A DNA stretch of 64,000 nucleotides from CAWKMN01 sp963850765. Its GTDB lineage: Bacteria; Chloroflexota; Anaerolineae; Aggregatilineales; Aggregatilineaceae. The notes beneath the pieces are model-generated. The model made no database searches. It worked only from the letters and a program-made list of their open reading frames with translations, and was not told the origin of the DNA. The stretch spans positions 620,001 through 684,000 of the forward strand of contig CAWKMN010000003.1 in NCBI GenBank assembly GCA_963850765.1, in the 5' to 3' direction. A program made the translations under genes and the position numbers. Below are positions 1-8,362 of this stretch, in pieces; the stretch's first letter is position 1, and each line of letters opens with the position of its first letter.

Positions 1-2
1 GG

Positions 3-221
3 GAATTTGCCGGTCAGCCCATCGGGGAAAGCTTGCTCGAAGACGTGCATACGCTGTGCGCCCAGATCGAGCAGGAAAGCGCGGATGTCCGCTGTAGGGT
101 GGTTGAGTTTCTCAGCGCCGCTGAGGTGACAGCCCTGGCGCGGCGAGTGAGGCACCTGCTGGAACATAAACGCTTTCCTTCACCCGGTCCTGGGCCAAAT
201 CACCCCTGGCCGCCCGTATAA
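3..221 (+). CDS. C-terminal fragment of an unrecognised protein
   Basis: An open frame enters from the left edge and ends at TAA 219-221. About 72 residues are visible. They are partly helical and charged (SLLEDVHTLCAQIEQES, then a Leu/Arg-rich helix) and end in a short Pro-rich tail. No start codon is needed inside the window because the frame is open to the first base. I recognise no family from this fragment. It lies 48 bp upstream of the MoxR gene on the same strand and could be the first gene of that operon. Confidence 0.5.
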   Translation, partial: EFAGQPIGESLLEDVHTLCAQIEQESADVRCRVVEFLSAAEVTALARRVRHLLEHKRFPSPGPGPNHPWPPV

Positions 222-269
222 TAAGATCAGCAGCACGCATTAGTTTTTTCTCCCCGTCAAGGAGCCGCC

Positions 270-1205
270 ATGATTGACCAGATTGCTGCGCGCGTCCGTG
301 AGAATATTCAGCGCGTGATCGTGGGCAAGGATGAGGTGATCGATCTGATGCTGATCGCCGTGTTGAGCGAGGGACACGTTCTGCTCGAAGATGTGCCCGG
401 CACCGGCAAAACCACCCTCGCCAAGGCCATGGCCGCCTCATTAGGCTGTACGTTCCGCCGCATCCAGTTTACACCGGACCTGCTCCCCAGCGATGTAACC
501 GGCATCAATTTCTTTAACCAGAAAACACAGGCGTTTGAATTCCGCCCCGGTCCGATCCTGACTCAGGTGGTGCTGGCGGATGAGATCAACCGCGCCACGC
601 CGCGCACGCAAAGCGCCCTGCTTGAAGCGATGCAGGAGCGCCAGATGACCATCGACGGCGAGACTTATCCCCTGCCCCGGCCGTTTCTCGTCATGGCGAC
701 GCAAAACCCGATTGAATTGGAAGGGACGTTTCCGCTGCCCGAAGCCCAGCTTGACCGCTTCCTGCTGCGCGTCGGCCTGGGTTATCCGACCGAAGAACAG
801 GAAAACGAAATTCTGCTGCGCTTTCGCACGGACGATCCGCTCGAAAGCCTGACATCCGTCACCGATCCGGCGACCATTAATTCACAGATCCAGCAGGTTC
901 GCCAGGTGCATCTCGCGCAGCCGGTACAGGATTATCTGGTCGCGATTGCACGCCGCACCCGCAGCTACGAGGAGATCGATCTCGGAGCCAGCCCGCGCGC
1001 GACCCTGGCGCTGTATCGCTGCGCGCAAGCCCGCGCCGCCATCGCCGGCCGGGATTTTGTTCTGCCGGACGATGTCAAGTTCCTCGCGCCGTATGTGCTG
1101 ACGCACCGCATCCAGATCGGCCCGCAAACCCGGCTGCGCGGGCGGCGTCTTGAGGATGTGATCATCGATCTCGTGAATACGATTCCCGTGCCCGTCGAGC
1201 ATTAA
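270..1205 (+). CDS. MoxR family AAA+ ATPase
   Basis: This is a 311-aa AAA+ ATPase of the MoxR group, the usual length for the family; these proteins act as chaperone-like ATPases for maturation of membrane or secreted complexes. Visible motifs are Walker A PGTGKTTLAK (about residues 43-52, Lys47), Walker B VLADEINRA (Asp104-Glu105) and the sensor segment MATQNPIELEGTFPLPEAQLDRF typical of MoxR proteins. The ATG at 270 follows an AAGGAG at a normal distance. It heads an operon with the DUF58 and DUF4129 genes, the standard MoxR neighbourhood. The specific target is unknown. Confidence 0.95.
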   Translation: MIDQIAARVRENIQRVIVGKDEVIDLMLIAVLSEGHVLLEDVPGTGKTTLAKAMAASLGCTFRRIQFTPDLLPSDVTGINFFNQKTQAFEFRPGPILTQVVLADEINRATPRTQSALLEAMQERQMTIDGETYPLPRPFLVMATQNPIELEGTFPLPEAQLDRFLLRVGLGYPTEEQENEILLRFRTDDPLESLTSVTDPATINSQIQQVRQVHLAQPVQDYLVAIARRTRSYEEIDLGASPRATLALYRCAQARAAIAGRDFVLPDDVKFLAPYVLTHRIQIGPQTRLRGRRLEDVIIDLVNTIPVPVEH

Positions 1206-1224
1206 TCCGCCCAGGGGGCGAGCC

Positions 1225-2634
1225 GTGCAGCTTTTCGACTTTGAAAGCGCCGAAAAAGCCGAGCTTTCGATGCAGCCCTTGCAGGGGCGCGGCGACACGG
1301 TGCGCGCCCTGATCGATCACCGCTGGTTTGGCGTCGCCATCCTGATCTTTCTGGTCGCGATTGTGGGAGAGATCCGCGAACTTCTGGCCGTGGTCGCGTT
1401 TATGCTGGCCGTGCTGCTGATCGCGTGGCTGTGGAGCCGGGGGTCGCTGCGAGGACTGGTCTACACGCGCCGGTTTCAGTACCGCCGTTTGTTCCCGGAT
1501 GAGACATTCGACGTCCGGATTACCATCGAAAACCGCAAGCTGCTCCCCCTGCCCTGGCTGCAAATCGAGGACGAGTGGCCGCTGCGCGTAGGCCCGGTGG
1601 ATGAGATGTCGTTCCCCCGCACCCCTCACGATCCCGAACAGGGCTATCTGATCAACACCTACTCGCTGCGCTGGTACGAGCGCATCCGCCGCCGTCAGGA
1701 CCTCATCGCCCGCCAGCGCGGGGTCTACGCGATTGGTCCGGTGCATTTGCTTTCCGGCGATCCGTTCAGCCTGTTTGACCGCAAAATCTCTGTAGAGAAC
1801 CGCCACGAGATACTGATCGTTTATCCGCGCGTGCGTACGCTGCCCGAACTGGGCCTGCCGCTCAAGGATCCGTTTGGCGACAAGCGCATCCAGCGCCGCC
1901 TGTTTGAGGATCCGAACCGGATCATGGGCGTGCGCGATTATGTACCGCAGGACAGCTTTCGGCACATCCATTGGAAAGCGACTGCCCACGCCGGCCGCCT
2001 GCAAACCAAAGTCTACGAGCCGACCAGCAGTCTCCGCACCGTGCTGTGCCTCAATGTCGCCACGTTCGAGGAGTACTGGCGCGGTGTGTGGCCGGCTATG
2101 CTGGAATATGAAATGGAGGTCGCCGCGTCGCTGGCGAGTTGGGGCTTGCAGGAGGGCCATTCGATGGGCATGGTCGCCAACGGGACGCTGGCCCACGCCG
2201 ATCAGCCGTTTCGCATCCTGCCCGGCCGCCGGCCCGATCAGCTCCCGCGCCTGCTGGAAGCGTTAGCCGCCGTGAGTTATTTTGTTATCAGCAGTTTTGA
2301 CCGTTTTCTGCTGGACGAAAGCCCACGCCTGCCGTGGGGTGCGACCCTGGTGCTGATTACCCCCTTCGTAAATGAAGCCATCGCCGGCACTATCTTGCGT
2401 CTGCGCGATCGCGGACGCCGCCTCGTGCTGATCGGGCTGGGCCATGCGCCGCTGCCGTTTATCCCCGGCGTGCTGGCCTACCATCTCCCCATCCAGGAGG
2501 AAGAGCCGCTGCTCCCGCCTGAACCCGGCTCCGACGAAGAGGCCGAAACACTCACCGATCCCTATGCCCACCTCACGCCGCGTGAGCGATACCTGCTGCG
2601 CCGGGCGCGCGAAGAGGCGGATCATGCAGGATAA
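1225..2634 (+). CDS. DUF58 domain protein, membrane anchored
   Basis: This 469-aa protein starts at GTG 1225 behind an AGGGGG Shine-Dalgarno. Two hydrophobic segments lie at about residues 33-75. They are followed by an extracytoplasmic-type beta region and then the DUF58 signature around residues 229-265 (RDYVPQDSFRHIHWKATA). DUF58 has a von Willebrand factor A-like fold and is nearly always paired with a MoxR ATPase, as here. The C-terminus is acidic. The gene overlaps the next one by 11 bp, which suggests translational coupling. The biochemical role in this organism is not known. Confidence 0.92.
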   Translation: MQLFDFESAEKAELSMQPLQGRGDTVRALIDHRWFGVAILIFLVAIVGEIRELLAVVAFMLAVLLIAWLWSRGSLRGLVYTRRFQYRRLFPDETFDVRITIENRKLLPLPWLQIEDEWPLRVGPVDEMSFPRTPHDPEQGYLINTYSLRWYERIRRRQDLIARQRGVYAIGPVHLLSGDPFSLFDRKISVENRHEILIVYPRVRTLPELGLPLKDPFGDKRIQRRLFEDPNRIMGVRDYVPQDSFRHIHWKATAHAGRLQTKVYEPTSSLRTVLCLNVATFEEYWRGVWPAMLEYEMEVAASLASWGLQEGHSMGMVANGTLAHADQPFRILPGRRPDQLPRLLEALAAVSYFVISSFDRFLLDESPRLPWGATLVLITPFVNEAIAGTILRLRDRGRRLVLIGLGHAPLPFIPGVLAYHLPIQEEEPLLPPEPGSDEEAETLTDPYAHLTPRERYLLRRAREEADHAG

Positions 2635-4132
2635 ACAATTGTCGTCGCTCCCCGACGCCCTCCCGGCAATACCCCGCCACCGGGAGATCAACTGGCGTCA
2701 GGAATACCTTCACCTGACAGTGATCCTCATGATGGCAAGCTGGCTCGCGCCCTGGGTGGCCCTGACACTCGGCTTGTTTCTCGATATTTCCCTCGAAACG
2801 GCGCTGGAGATCACCGTTGCGCACCTGTTAGGCAGCCTGATCCTGGTGCGCTGGATGGTCCACCGCCGCACGCGAGGCGGCATGGTCAGCGCGGTGGTCC
2901 TGCTGGCGATGTGGGCGGCGGTTGGCATCACGCTGCTCATCACTCCGTCCGTAGCCGACGTCTATGGCGGCGGCAGGCCGATCGAACGCGCCGATCTCTT
3001 TCATCTGGACCGCCACTGGACCGTGCCCGCCGGGCCGATTATCATCTTTTGGGTATTCTTACTGTGGTGGCGTGGTTCTAAGCTCAGCAGAAGTTATCTC
3101 ACCCTGGTGCGGGCGAGTTTCGGGATGCGCCTGGGGATTTTGGCCTTCTTGTGGGTATGCATCTTTGCGGGCTCAGCACTGCGCCACGATCTTCTGCCGC
3201 TCGTGCCGATATTTTTCTTTTTCGGACTGCTCAGTTCGGGGCTGGCACGCGCCGACAGCCTGAATCTCGACCGAACCGGGCGAAACCGCGCGCTCGGCCG
3301 GGGCTGGATCCTGTCGTTGGTCGGGATTGCGCTGGTCGTCTCGCTGGGCGGGTATATCGCGGCGCTGTGGCTGACCGGGATCAACATGGGTCAGGTCGCG
3401 GCTGTGCTCGCTATTATCATCCGGGTGCTGGTGTTCCTGTTCCTGATTCTGATGTCCCCGCTGCTGTTCCTGCTGCAAGCGATCTACAACTTTCTGAACG
3501 CGATCCTGCCGGATCAAGCCAGGGGCCTGCCCACCAAGCCCGGCCCTATCGATCAGACGCCGGGCAGCGGTCTCGACAGCCCGTTGGTATCCACCCTCTT
3601 TCGCCTGCTGAGTAACGGTTTGATTCTGGCTATTGTGCTGTGTCTCCTGTTCTCGATTCTGGCCTTTGTGTGGTTCGTGATCATATCGCGAACAGCTCGC
3701 CACGAATACGAGGATGAGGAGCGCGAATCGCTCGGCACGGGCGAGGTAGTCGGCGGTATGCGGCAAACCCTGCGGGATGGCTGGCGGCGGCTGGCCGGCC
3801 TGCTGGGCATGCTGCGCCAGTTTGGTCTGGGGCGTGATCTGCTGGCTGCGCTGACCATCCGGCGGATTTACGCCCGCATGGAGAAGATGGCCGGCGTGCG
3901 CGGTTATCCTCGCACGCTTTCCGAAACCCCCTACGAATACCGGCAGGAGCTGGCGCAGGCGTTCCCTGGCTACGACGACGCCATCCACCGCATCACGGAA
4001 GCGTATATCGCCGTTCGTTACGGGGATATACCCGAAGACAGAGCGGACCTCGAAGCCGTTCGTCTCGCCTGGGCGCGGCTGTCGCGCAGCACCGATCCCG
4101 CCGAACGGCCCGCTCCAAACAAAAACGGGTGA
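2624..4132 (+). CDS. Multi-pass membrane protein with C-terminal DUF4129 domain
   Basis: A 502-aa protein. I chose ATG 2624 because it overlaps the end of the DUF58 gene and immediately precedes the natural N-terminus MQDKQLSSL; the frame is open further upstream, but only as a shadow of DUF58. There are several transmembrane helices (roughly residues 25-75, 75-105, 130-150, 165-215, 230-300), a loop, another helix around 335-360, then a cytoplasmic C-terminal DUF4129 region (GVRGYPRTLSETPYEY, about 420-480). DUF4129 is the C-terminal module of TgpA-like transglutaminases. The transglutaminase domain itself is absent here and no separate transglutaminase gene follows. Confidence 0.85.
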   Translation: MQDKQLSSLPDALPAIPRHREINWRQEYLHLTVILMMASWLAPWVALTLGLFLDISLETALEITVAHLLGSLILVRWMVHRRTRGGMVSAVVLLAMWAAVGITLLITPSVADVYGGGRPIERADLFHLDRHWTVPAGPIIIFWVFLLWWRGSKLSRSYLTLVRASFGMRLGILAFLWVCIFAGSALRHDLLPLVPIFFFFGLLSSGLARADSLNLDRTGRNRALGRGWILSLVGIALVVSLGGYIAALWLTGINMGQVAAVLAIIIRVLVFLFLILMSPLLFLLQAIYNFLNAILPDQARGLPTKPGPIDQTPGSGLDSPLVSTLFRLLSNGLILAIVLCLLFSILAFVWFVIISRTARHEYEDEERESLGTGEVVGGMRQTLRDGWRRLAGLLGMLRQFGLGRDLLAALTIRRIYARMEKMAGVRGYPRTLSETPYEYRQELAQAFPGYDDAIHRITEAYIAVRYGDIPEDRADLEAVRLAWARLSRSTDPAERPAPNKNG

Positions 4133-4152
4133 CACCCTGTTGGTATCACCCG
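4126..4152 (-). terminator. Rho-independent terminator for the TPR gene, overlapping the end of the convergent gene
   Basis: Stem arms CGGGTGACACC (4126-4136) and GGTATCACCCG (4142-4152) pair over 11 positions, with one pair either mismatched or G-U depending on strand. On the minus strand the stem is followed by TTTTTGTTT (4125-4117), a strong U-tract. It would end transcription of the minus-strand TPR gene (4173-6594). The first arm contains the TGA stop codon of the plus-strand DUF4129 gene. Confidence 0.85.
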
Positions 4153-4172
4153 CCGATCGAAACTGAACAGCA

Positions 4173-6594
4173 TTATGGGATCTCGTCGGGCGGCAGAGGC
4201 GTTGGCGTCGCGCGCGGGGTTGCAGTTGGCACCGGCGTGCTTGTCGCCCGTGGGGTTGGTGTGGCGGTCGGAGTCCGGCTGGCTTCGGTTGGCTCCGGGG
4301 TTGCCGCCGCCGCTTCGACCACCTCCTGCACCACTTCCGCAAGATTGTCTACGCGGTCCTCAAAGTCGCCATCCGCAAACGGATAGGGATAGAGCTCGCC
4401 CCACCACATCACCCACTGGTATTCATCATAGGCGCGCAGCGGCTCATCGAGTTCTTCGAGCACCAGCCCGCGATAATAGTGATCAACCGCCGACTCGCGC
4501 ACGGCCAGCGCCCGGTCCAGATCGTCCAGTGCATGCTGGTAGTTCTGCTGGCGCTCCTCGTCACTCAAGGACGGGCCGCGATTCACTGTATCGTGGTACA
4601 GCGCCTGCGCGCGCAGAGACACAGCATCGGCCTGCTGAGCCTCACTGCCCAGGCTGGCGGCGAACTCGTCGGTGAGCTGGCGCAGCATGTCCCGGTATTC
4701 GCAGGTCAGATCCTCGGGATAGAAGGTGCAGATCTCGACCCGCAGTTTCGCCTGGAGCAGCGTATAGGTTGCGGTATTGGCCGGGTCGTTCACCAGCAGC
4801 AGTTCCAGCTTGTTAGCGGCTTCCTGGTATTCACCCTGATGCAGATAAATATCCACCAACCGGGCGGCCGCAGCCGGATCGGTCTCGTCCACCTGTTCGT
4901 AATCATCGCGCGCGTCGTCAAAGCGGCCCTGCTGGTAATACAGATCACCGCGCACCCGGTAGGCTTCGCTGAGAAATGGTGCGGCGCTGGCCGGCAGGCT
5001 GTTTCTGACCGCCAGGATCCGGTCAAGTTCCGTTTCGACAAGGTCGTATTTGCCTTCGCCAAGACGTGCCTTCGCCAGATACAGGTAGCCCGCTGGATTG
5101 CCCGAATAATAAAGCTGGATCGTCTGCGCGCTGAGCGCCGCCAGCCCGTAGTATTCCTCGCGCTCATCGCCGGACTCGGTGTGCTCTGCCAGATGCAGAT
5201 AAATATCGGTTTCCAGGTACAGCGCGGGCAGCAGCGCCGGCTCAAGATACAGGATGCGGCCCACATAATTCAGCGCTTCCTGGGGCTGATCGTTGGCGTT
5301 TTTGATCTGCGCTTCGAGCAGCAGGAAGTTGGTATCTTCCGGCCAGTCTTCGAGCGCTCGCAGCACAGTTCGTTCGGCCTCGGCCAGTTCCCCGCGCGCC
5401 AACTGAATCCGCGCCTTGGTCAGATTGGCCTGGGGCAGCGGCGGATCGAAGTTGGCCGCGAGCGCCTGCTCGCTGTAGGCCAGCGCACTGTCGGATCGTG
5501 GGTCCTGCATATACGTGATCTCGCCCAACGCCGCCACCAGCAGCGGCGAGTTCTGGCAGGTGACAAGGCTGCCCCGTGGAGCCTCGGTGTTGAGCGCCTG
5601 TTGGACTGTGTTTTCGGCCTCGCGGAACTCGCCCATGGACGCGAGAGTCAGAGCTTCATAATAGATCACCGCCGGGTAACAATCCCGGCCAGATTGCTGG
5701 CGTTCCGCCTGGAGTTGTTCGAGTGCCGTCACATAATCGCCATTGGCGTAGTAGTTGGCAGCCAGTCCCACCGTGTACGCGACATCCCGCTCCACGTCAG
5801 GATAGATCGCCGTGGGCGTAACCAGCCGGTACGGATCGCCGCGATCCAGCCCGGCGGGGATGCTCGTTGCCAGCACCGCCATCGGATCATCAAAGGGGGT
5901 AGCAAACGCGTCGCCCACCATCGGCGTCAGCAGGGGCATTGGGGTAGCAGTCGGCACGCGCGTTGAGGCAAATGCGGCTTCCTCCCCATCCGTAAACGGC
6001 AGCCCAACCTCGCTGGCGATGTAAATCAGGCTGCCGACCAGCACCAGCACCAGCAGACCGGCCACCGCATACGTTACGCGCCGGAGACGGGTCGCTCCGC
6101 CCTCGCCATAACGACCCCGTTGTTTTTGCACCCAGTCAATATTCAGCCGGTCCACCGGCTCCGGGTTAAAACGGCGCAGAAACTCTTCCGCGGACTGCTG
6201 TAAGCGGGCGTGCCGCGCGTCGTCCAGCACGGGCACCGAAATCACGACCGGCCCAGATGACCGCTGCGGCTGCTGCCCGGATTGGGCGGGTTGGAGCGGG
6301 CTGCGCTGGCTGCGCCTGGACTGGTGCCGCAGCGGGCGCGACGGTTTCCACGCCAAGCCGCTGAAGCGCTTCGCGGGCGCGATCGTTGTGAGGATTGATG
6401 CTGAGAAGCTGCTTCAGGCTGAAGATCCGCTCGTCGTTGTCTTCCGCGACCGTAATCAACCACTGCCATGCCGCTTCATTGCGCGGATCGAGGCGTGCCG
6501 CCTGACGGAATATCTGGCGCGCCCGGTCGGCCTGCCCCGCGCGAGCCGCCGCAATCCCTTGTTGGAGCAGTTGTTTGGCTTGTTCCTGGGCCAT
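4173..6594 (-). CDS. Membrane-anchored tetratricopeptide repeat protein with Pro/Thr-rich tail (apparent frameshift near 6285)
   Basis: Reading through one apparent +1 frameshift gives about 806 residues. The N-terminal 75 residues form TPR-like helices (MAQEQAKQLLQQGIAAARAG at the start). A Pro/Gln/Ala linker follows and holds the frame change. A single transmembrane helix lies at about 171-193 (AGLLVLVLVGSLIYIA). After it come many TPR-like helix pairs, presumably outside the membrane, and a tail rich in TPTPT-type sequence ending PPDEIP. The two frames join cleanly around 6255-6300 in low-complexity sequence, so the exact base is uncertain. Start ATG is 6594. The protein is probably a surface TPR scaffold; its partners are unknown. 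Confidence 0.8.
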
Positions 6595-6662
6595 GCAACC
6601 CTATCCTACGGTGCATTCAATCAATGCGTTCATTGTACATCAACATCACTTACGCCAACAAT

Positions 6663-6691
6663 TTGCACAAACCGCGCGCGATCAGTACATT
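6663..6691 (+). promoter_or_regulatory. Candidate sigma-70 type promoter upstream of thpR
   Basis: TTGCAC (6663-6668), a 17-bp spacer and TACATT (6686-6691) lie 40 bp before the thpR start, in the 136-bp gap between divergent genes. The match is moderate: the -10 fits the consensus at four of six positions. Confidence 0.4.
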
Positions 6692-6730
6692 CGGCCCAGG
6701 ATCGTTGCGATAGGGAAAGGGACACACGGT

Positions 6731-7315
6731 ATGGCCGAAATGTGGCGGTTGTTCATCGCCATCGAGTTACCTCCGCCGGTGATCACCCGGCTGAGCGAGA
6801 TGCAGGCGGATCTCAAAAAAGGCACCCCGCCGGATACCGTCCGCTGGGTAAACCCTACGGGCATCCACCTGACACTCAAGTTTCTCGGTGATGTGGCGGT
6901 CACGCAGCGGGCCGCGATCGAAGCAGCGCTGGCGCACGCGGCAAGCGGACATGGACCCTTCACCCTGGCGGCAGGCGGATTGGGCTGCTTTCCTGACTGC
7001 CGGCGGCCTCGTGTTGTATGGGCTGGTATTCATGAGAGTCCTGAAGAATTAGCCGCACTTCAGCAGGCGGTTGAGCAGTTTGTCGCGCCTCTGGGGTACG
7101 CCACCGAGGACCGGCCGTTCAGCCCTCATCTGACGTTGGGACGGATCCAGCGCGAAGCCCGCCCCGGCGATGTCCAAAAGCTGGGCGAACGAGTCGCCAA
7201 TACCCCGCCCACGGAGCCGGAGCGCTGGCAGGTCGATCGGATCAGCCTGATCCGCAGCGAGCTCAAACCGTCCGGCGCGGTGTATACGCCGCTTTATCAC
7301 GCCGCGCTTGGCTAG
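6731..7315 (+). CDS. thpR: RNA 2',3'-cyclic phosphodiesterase (2H family)
   Basis: A 194-aa protein of the 2H phosphoesterase superfamily, formerly called 2'-5' RNA ligase (LigT). These enzymes hydrolyse 2',3'-cyclic phosphates at RNA ends. Both catalytic HxTx motifs are present: HLTL at His46 and HLTL at His133. ATG 6731 was chosen because it follows AGGGAAAGGG at about 10 bp and gives the usual N-terminus (MAEMWRLFIAIELP). The frame is open upstream without family resemblance. It is followed on the same strand by rsfS, 71 bp downstream, which may be cotranscribed. Confidence 0.92.
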   Translation: MAEMWRLFIAIELPPPVITRLSEMQADLKKGTPPDTVRWVNPTGIHLTLKFLGDVAVTQRAAIEAALAHAASGHGPFTLAAGGLGCFPDCRRPRVVWAGIHESPEELAALQQAVEQFVAPLGYATEDRPFSPHLTLGRIQREARPGDVQKLGERVANTPPTEPERWQVDRISLIRSELKPSGAVYTPLYHAALG

Positions 7316-7386
7316 TTTGGACGATGGCCGGGCTGTGGCGTGCAGGCTGCGCCGTGTTACAATACGGTATATCTGTCTATCAGCAT

Positions 7387-7749
7387 ATGGAGGTTAGTAC
7401 ACTGGAACCTGTAGAACTGGCCCGAATCATCGTTGATCTGGCATCCGACAAAAAAGGCGAGGACATTGTCCTCATGGATATGCGCCCGGTGTCGCCAATG
7501 GCCGACTATTTTGTGATAGTCAGCGGCACCAGCGGCCGGCAGCTTAGGGCCATCATCGACCACATCGGCATGGAAGTCAAAGAAACTCACCACATCCGGC
7601 CCTGGCGAGTCGAAGGCGAACCCAACAACGGTTGGGTGTTGATCGACTTTGGCGATGTGGTCGTCCACGTTTTTCTGCCCGAAAAGCGCGCTTACTATGA
7701 CCTGGAAGGCCTGTGGCGCGAAGCGCCGGTCATGGTCAGAATGCAGTAA
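7387..7749 (+). CDS. rsfS: Ribosomal silencing factor RsfS
   Basis: About 120 aa and typical of RsfS (Iojap family), which binds ribosomal protein uL14 and blocks subunit joining when nutrients are low. Recognisable parts are ELARIIVDLASDKKGEDI, the conserved MADYFVIVSGTS segment, and a C-terminal WVLIDFGDVVVHVF followed by YYDLEGLW. The start is not certain. ATG 7387 is the nearest canonical codon but has no clear Shine-Dalgarno upstream. A GGAGG at 7389-7393 lies inside the predicted coding sequence, so a non-ATG start a few codons downstream is possible. Confidence 0.93.
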   Translation: MEVSTLEPVELARIIVDLASDKKGEDIVLMDMRPVSPMADYFVIVSGTSGRQLRAIIDHIGMEVKETHHIRPWRVEGEPNNGWVLIDFGDVVVHVFLPEKRAYYDLEGLWREAPVMVRMQ

Positions 7750-7755
7750 ACAACA

Positions 7756-7782
7756 CGCGAGACGCTGATCCAGCGTCCCGCG
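7756..7782 (+). terminator. Hairpin between convergent rsfS and ndk
   Basis: CGCG-A-GACGCTG (7756-7767) pairs with CAGCGTC-CCGCG (7771-7782) around an ATC loop. It is a strong GC-rich stem between two convergent genes. Only a short TTTA follows on the plus strand, so termination efficiency is uncertain. It probably serves as the terminator for rsfS and may also act on ndk transcripts. Confidence 0.55.
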
Positions 7783-7819
7783 CGTTTATGGGGCCGGTGA
7801 GATCCAAACTGCCGGGTTC

Positions 7820-8269
7820 CTATTCAAAAATCCAGCGGTCTGTGTCGCGGGGCCAATCGACCAGTTCTTTTGCCGAGAAAAAGTTCTTGACCTCTTTCTT
7901 GGCATTTGCTACGGTGTCCGAACCATGTACCAGATTCCGGCCGATTTCCAGGCCGAGATCGCCGCGAATCGTGCCGGCGGCGGCATCCACCGGCTTGGTC
8001 GCGCCAATCGTCCCGCGCGCCACGGCGACCGCCTCCGTACCTTCCAGCACCATAACGACCACCGGACCAGACGTGATATAGTCGATCAACTTGGGATAAA
8101 AGGGTTTGCCCTCATGCACTTTGTAGTGCTTCGCCGCGAGTTCCCGGCTCATTTGGATGAACTTCATCCCGACCAAACGCAAGCCGCGATTTTCGAAGCG
8201 GCGAATAATCTCACCGATCAGGCCGCGCTGCACGCCATCCGGCTTGACGATAATGAGTGTACGTTCCAC
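7820..8269 (-). CDS. ndk: Nucleoside diphosphate kinase
   Basis: A 149-aa protein, the standard length. It transfers the gamma phosphate of ATP to nucleoside diphosphates through a phosphohistidine. The active site NLVHGSD is present with His115 in the usual position, and the N-terminus RTLIIVKPDGVQRGL is diagnostic. GTG 8269 is the start: it has AGGAGG just upstream, and translation from the more upstream in-frame codon would add an unrelated leader. It is a single gene between convergent rsfS and the acidic TPR gene upstream. Confidence 0.97.
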   Translation of the reverse strand: MERTLIIVKPDGVQRGLIGEIIRRFENRGLRLVGMKFIQMSRELAAKHYKVHEGKPFYPKLIDYITSGPVVVMVLEGTEAVAVARGTIGATKPVDAAAGTIRGDLGLEIGRNLVHGSDTVANAKKEVKNFFSAKELVDWPRDTDRWIFE

Positions 8270-8307
8270 ACGTCCTCCTGCTAGTTGCCCACACAAATAC
8301 ATTAAAC

Positions 8308-8330
8308 GGGCCGGGTGTTGCACCCAGCCC
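8308..8330 (-). terminator. Terminator-like hairpin after the acidic TPR gene
   Basis: GGGCCGGGTG (8308-8317) and CACCCAGCCC (8321-8330) form a 10-bp stem with a 3-nt loop. On the minus strand the stem is followed by GTTTAATG. It lies between the end of the gene at 8363 and the start of ndk, so it separates those two transcripts. The U-tract is short. Confidence 0.6.
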
Positions 8331-8362
8331 ATCTGAGAACCTATTGTAACACACCGCTTGCG

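Noticed and set aside
217..222. Perfect TATAAT upstream of the MoxR gene
   Set aside because: It overlaps the stop codon of the upstream gene fragment, and there is no acceptable -35 hexamer at 16-18 bp; it may be chance.
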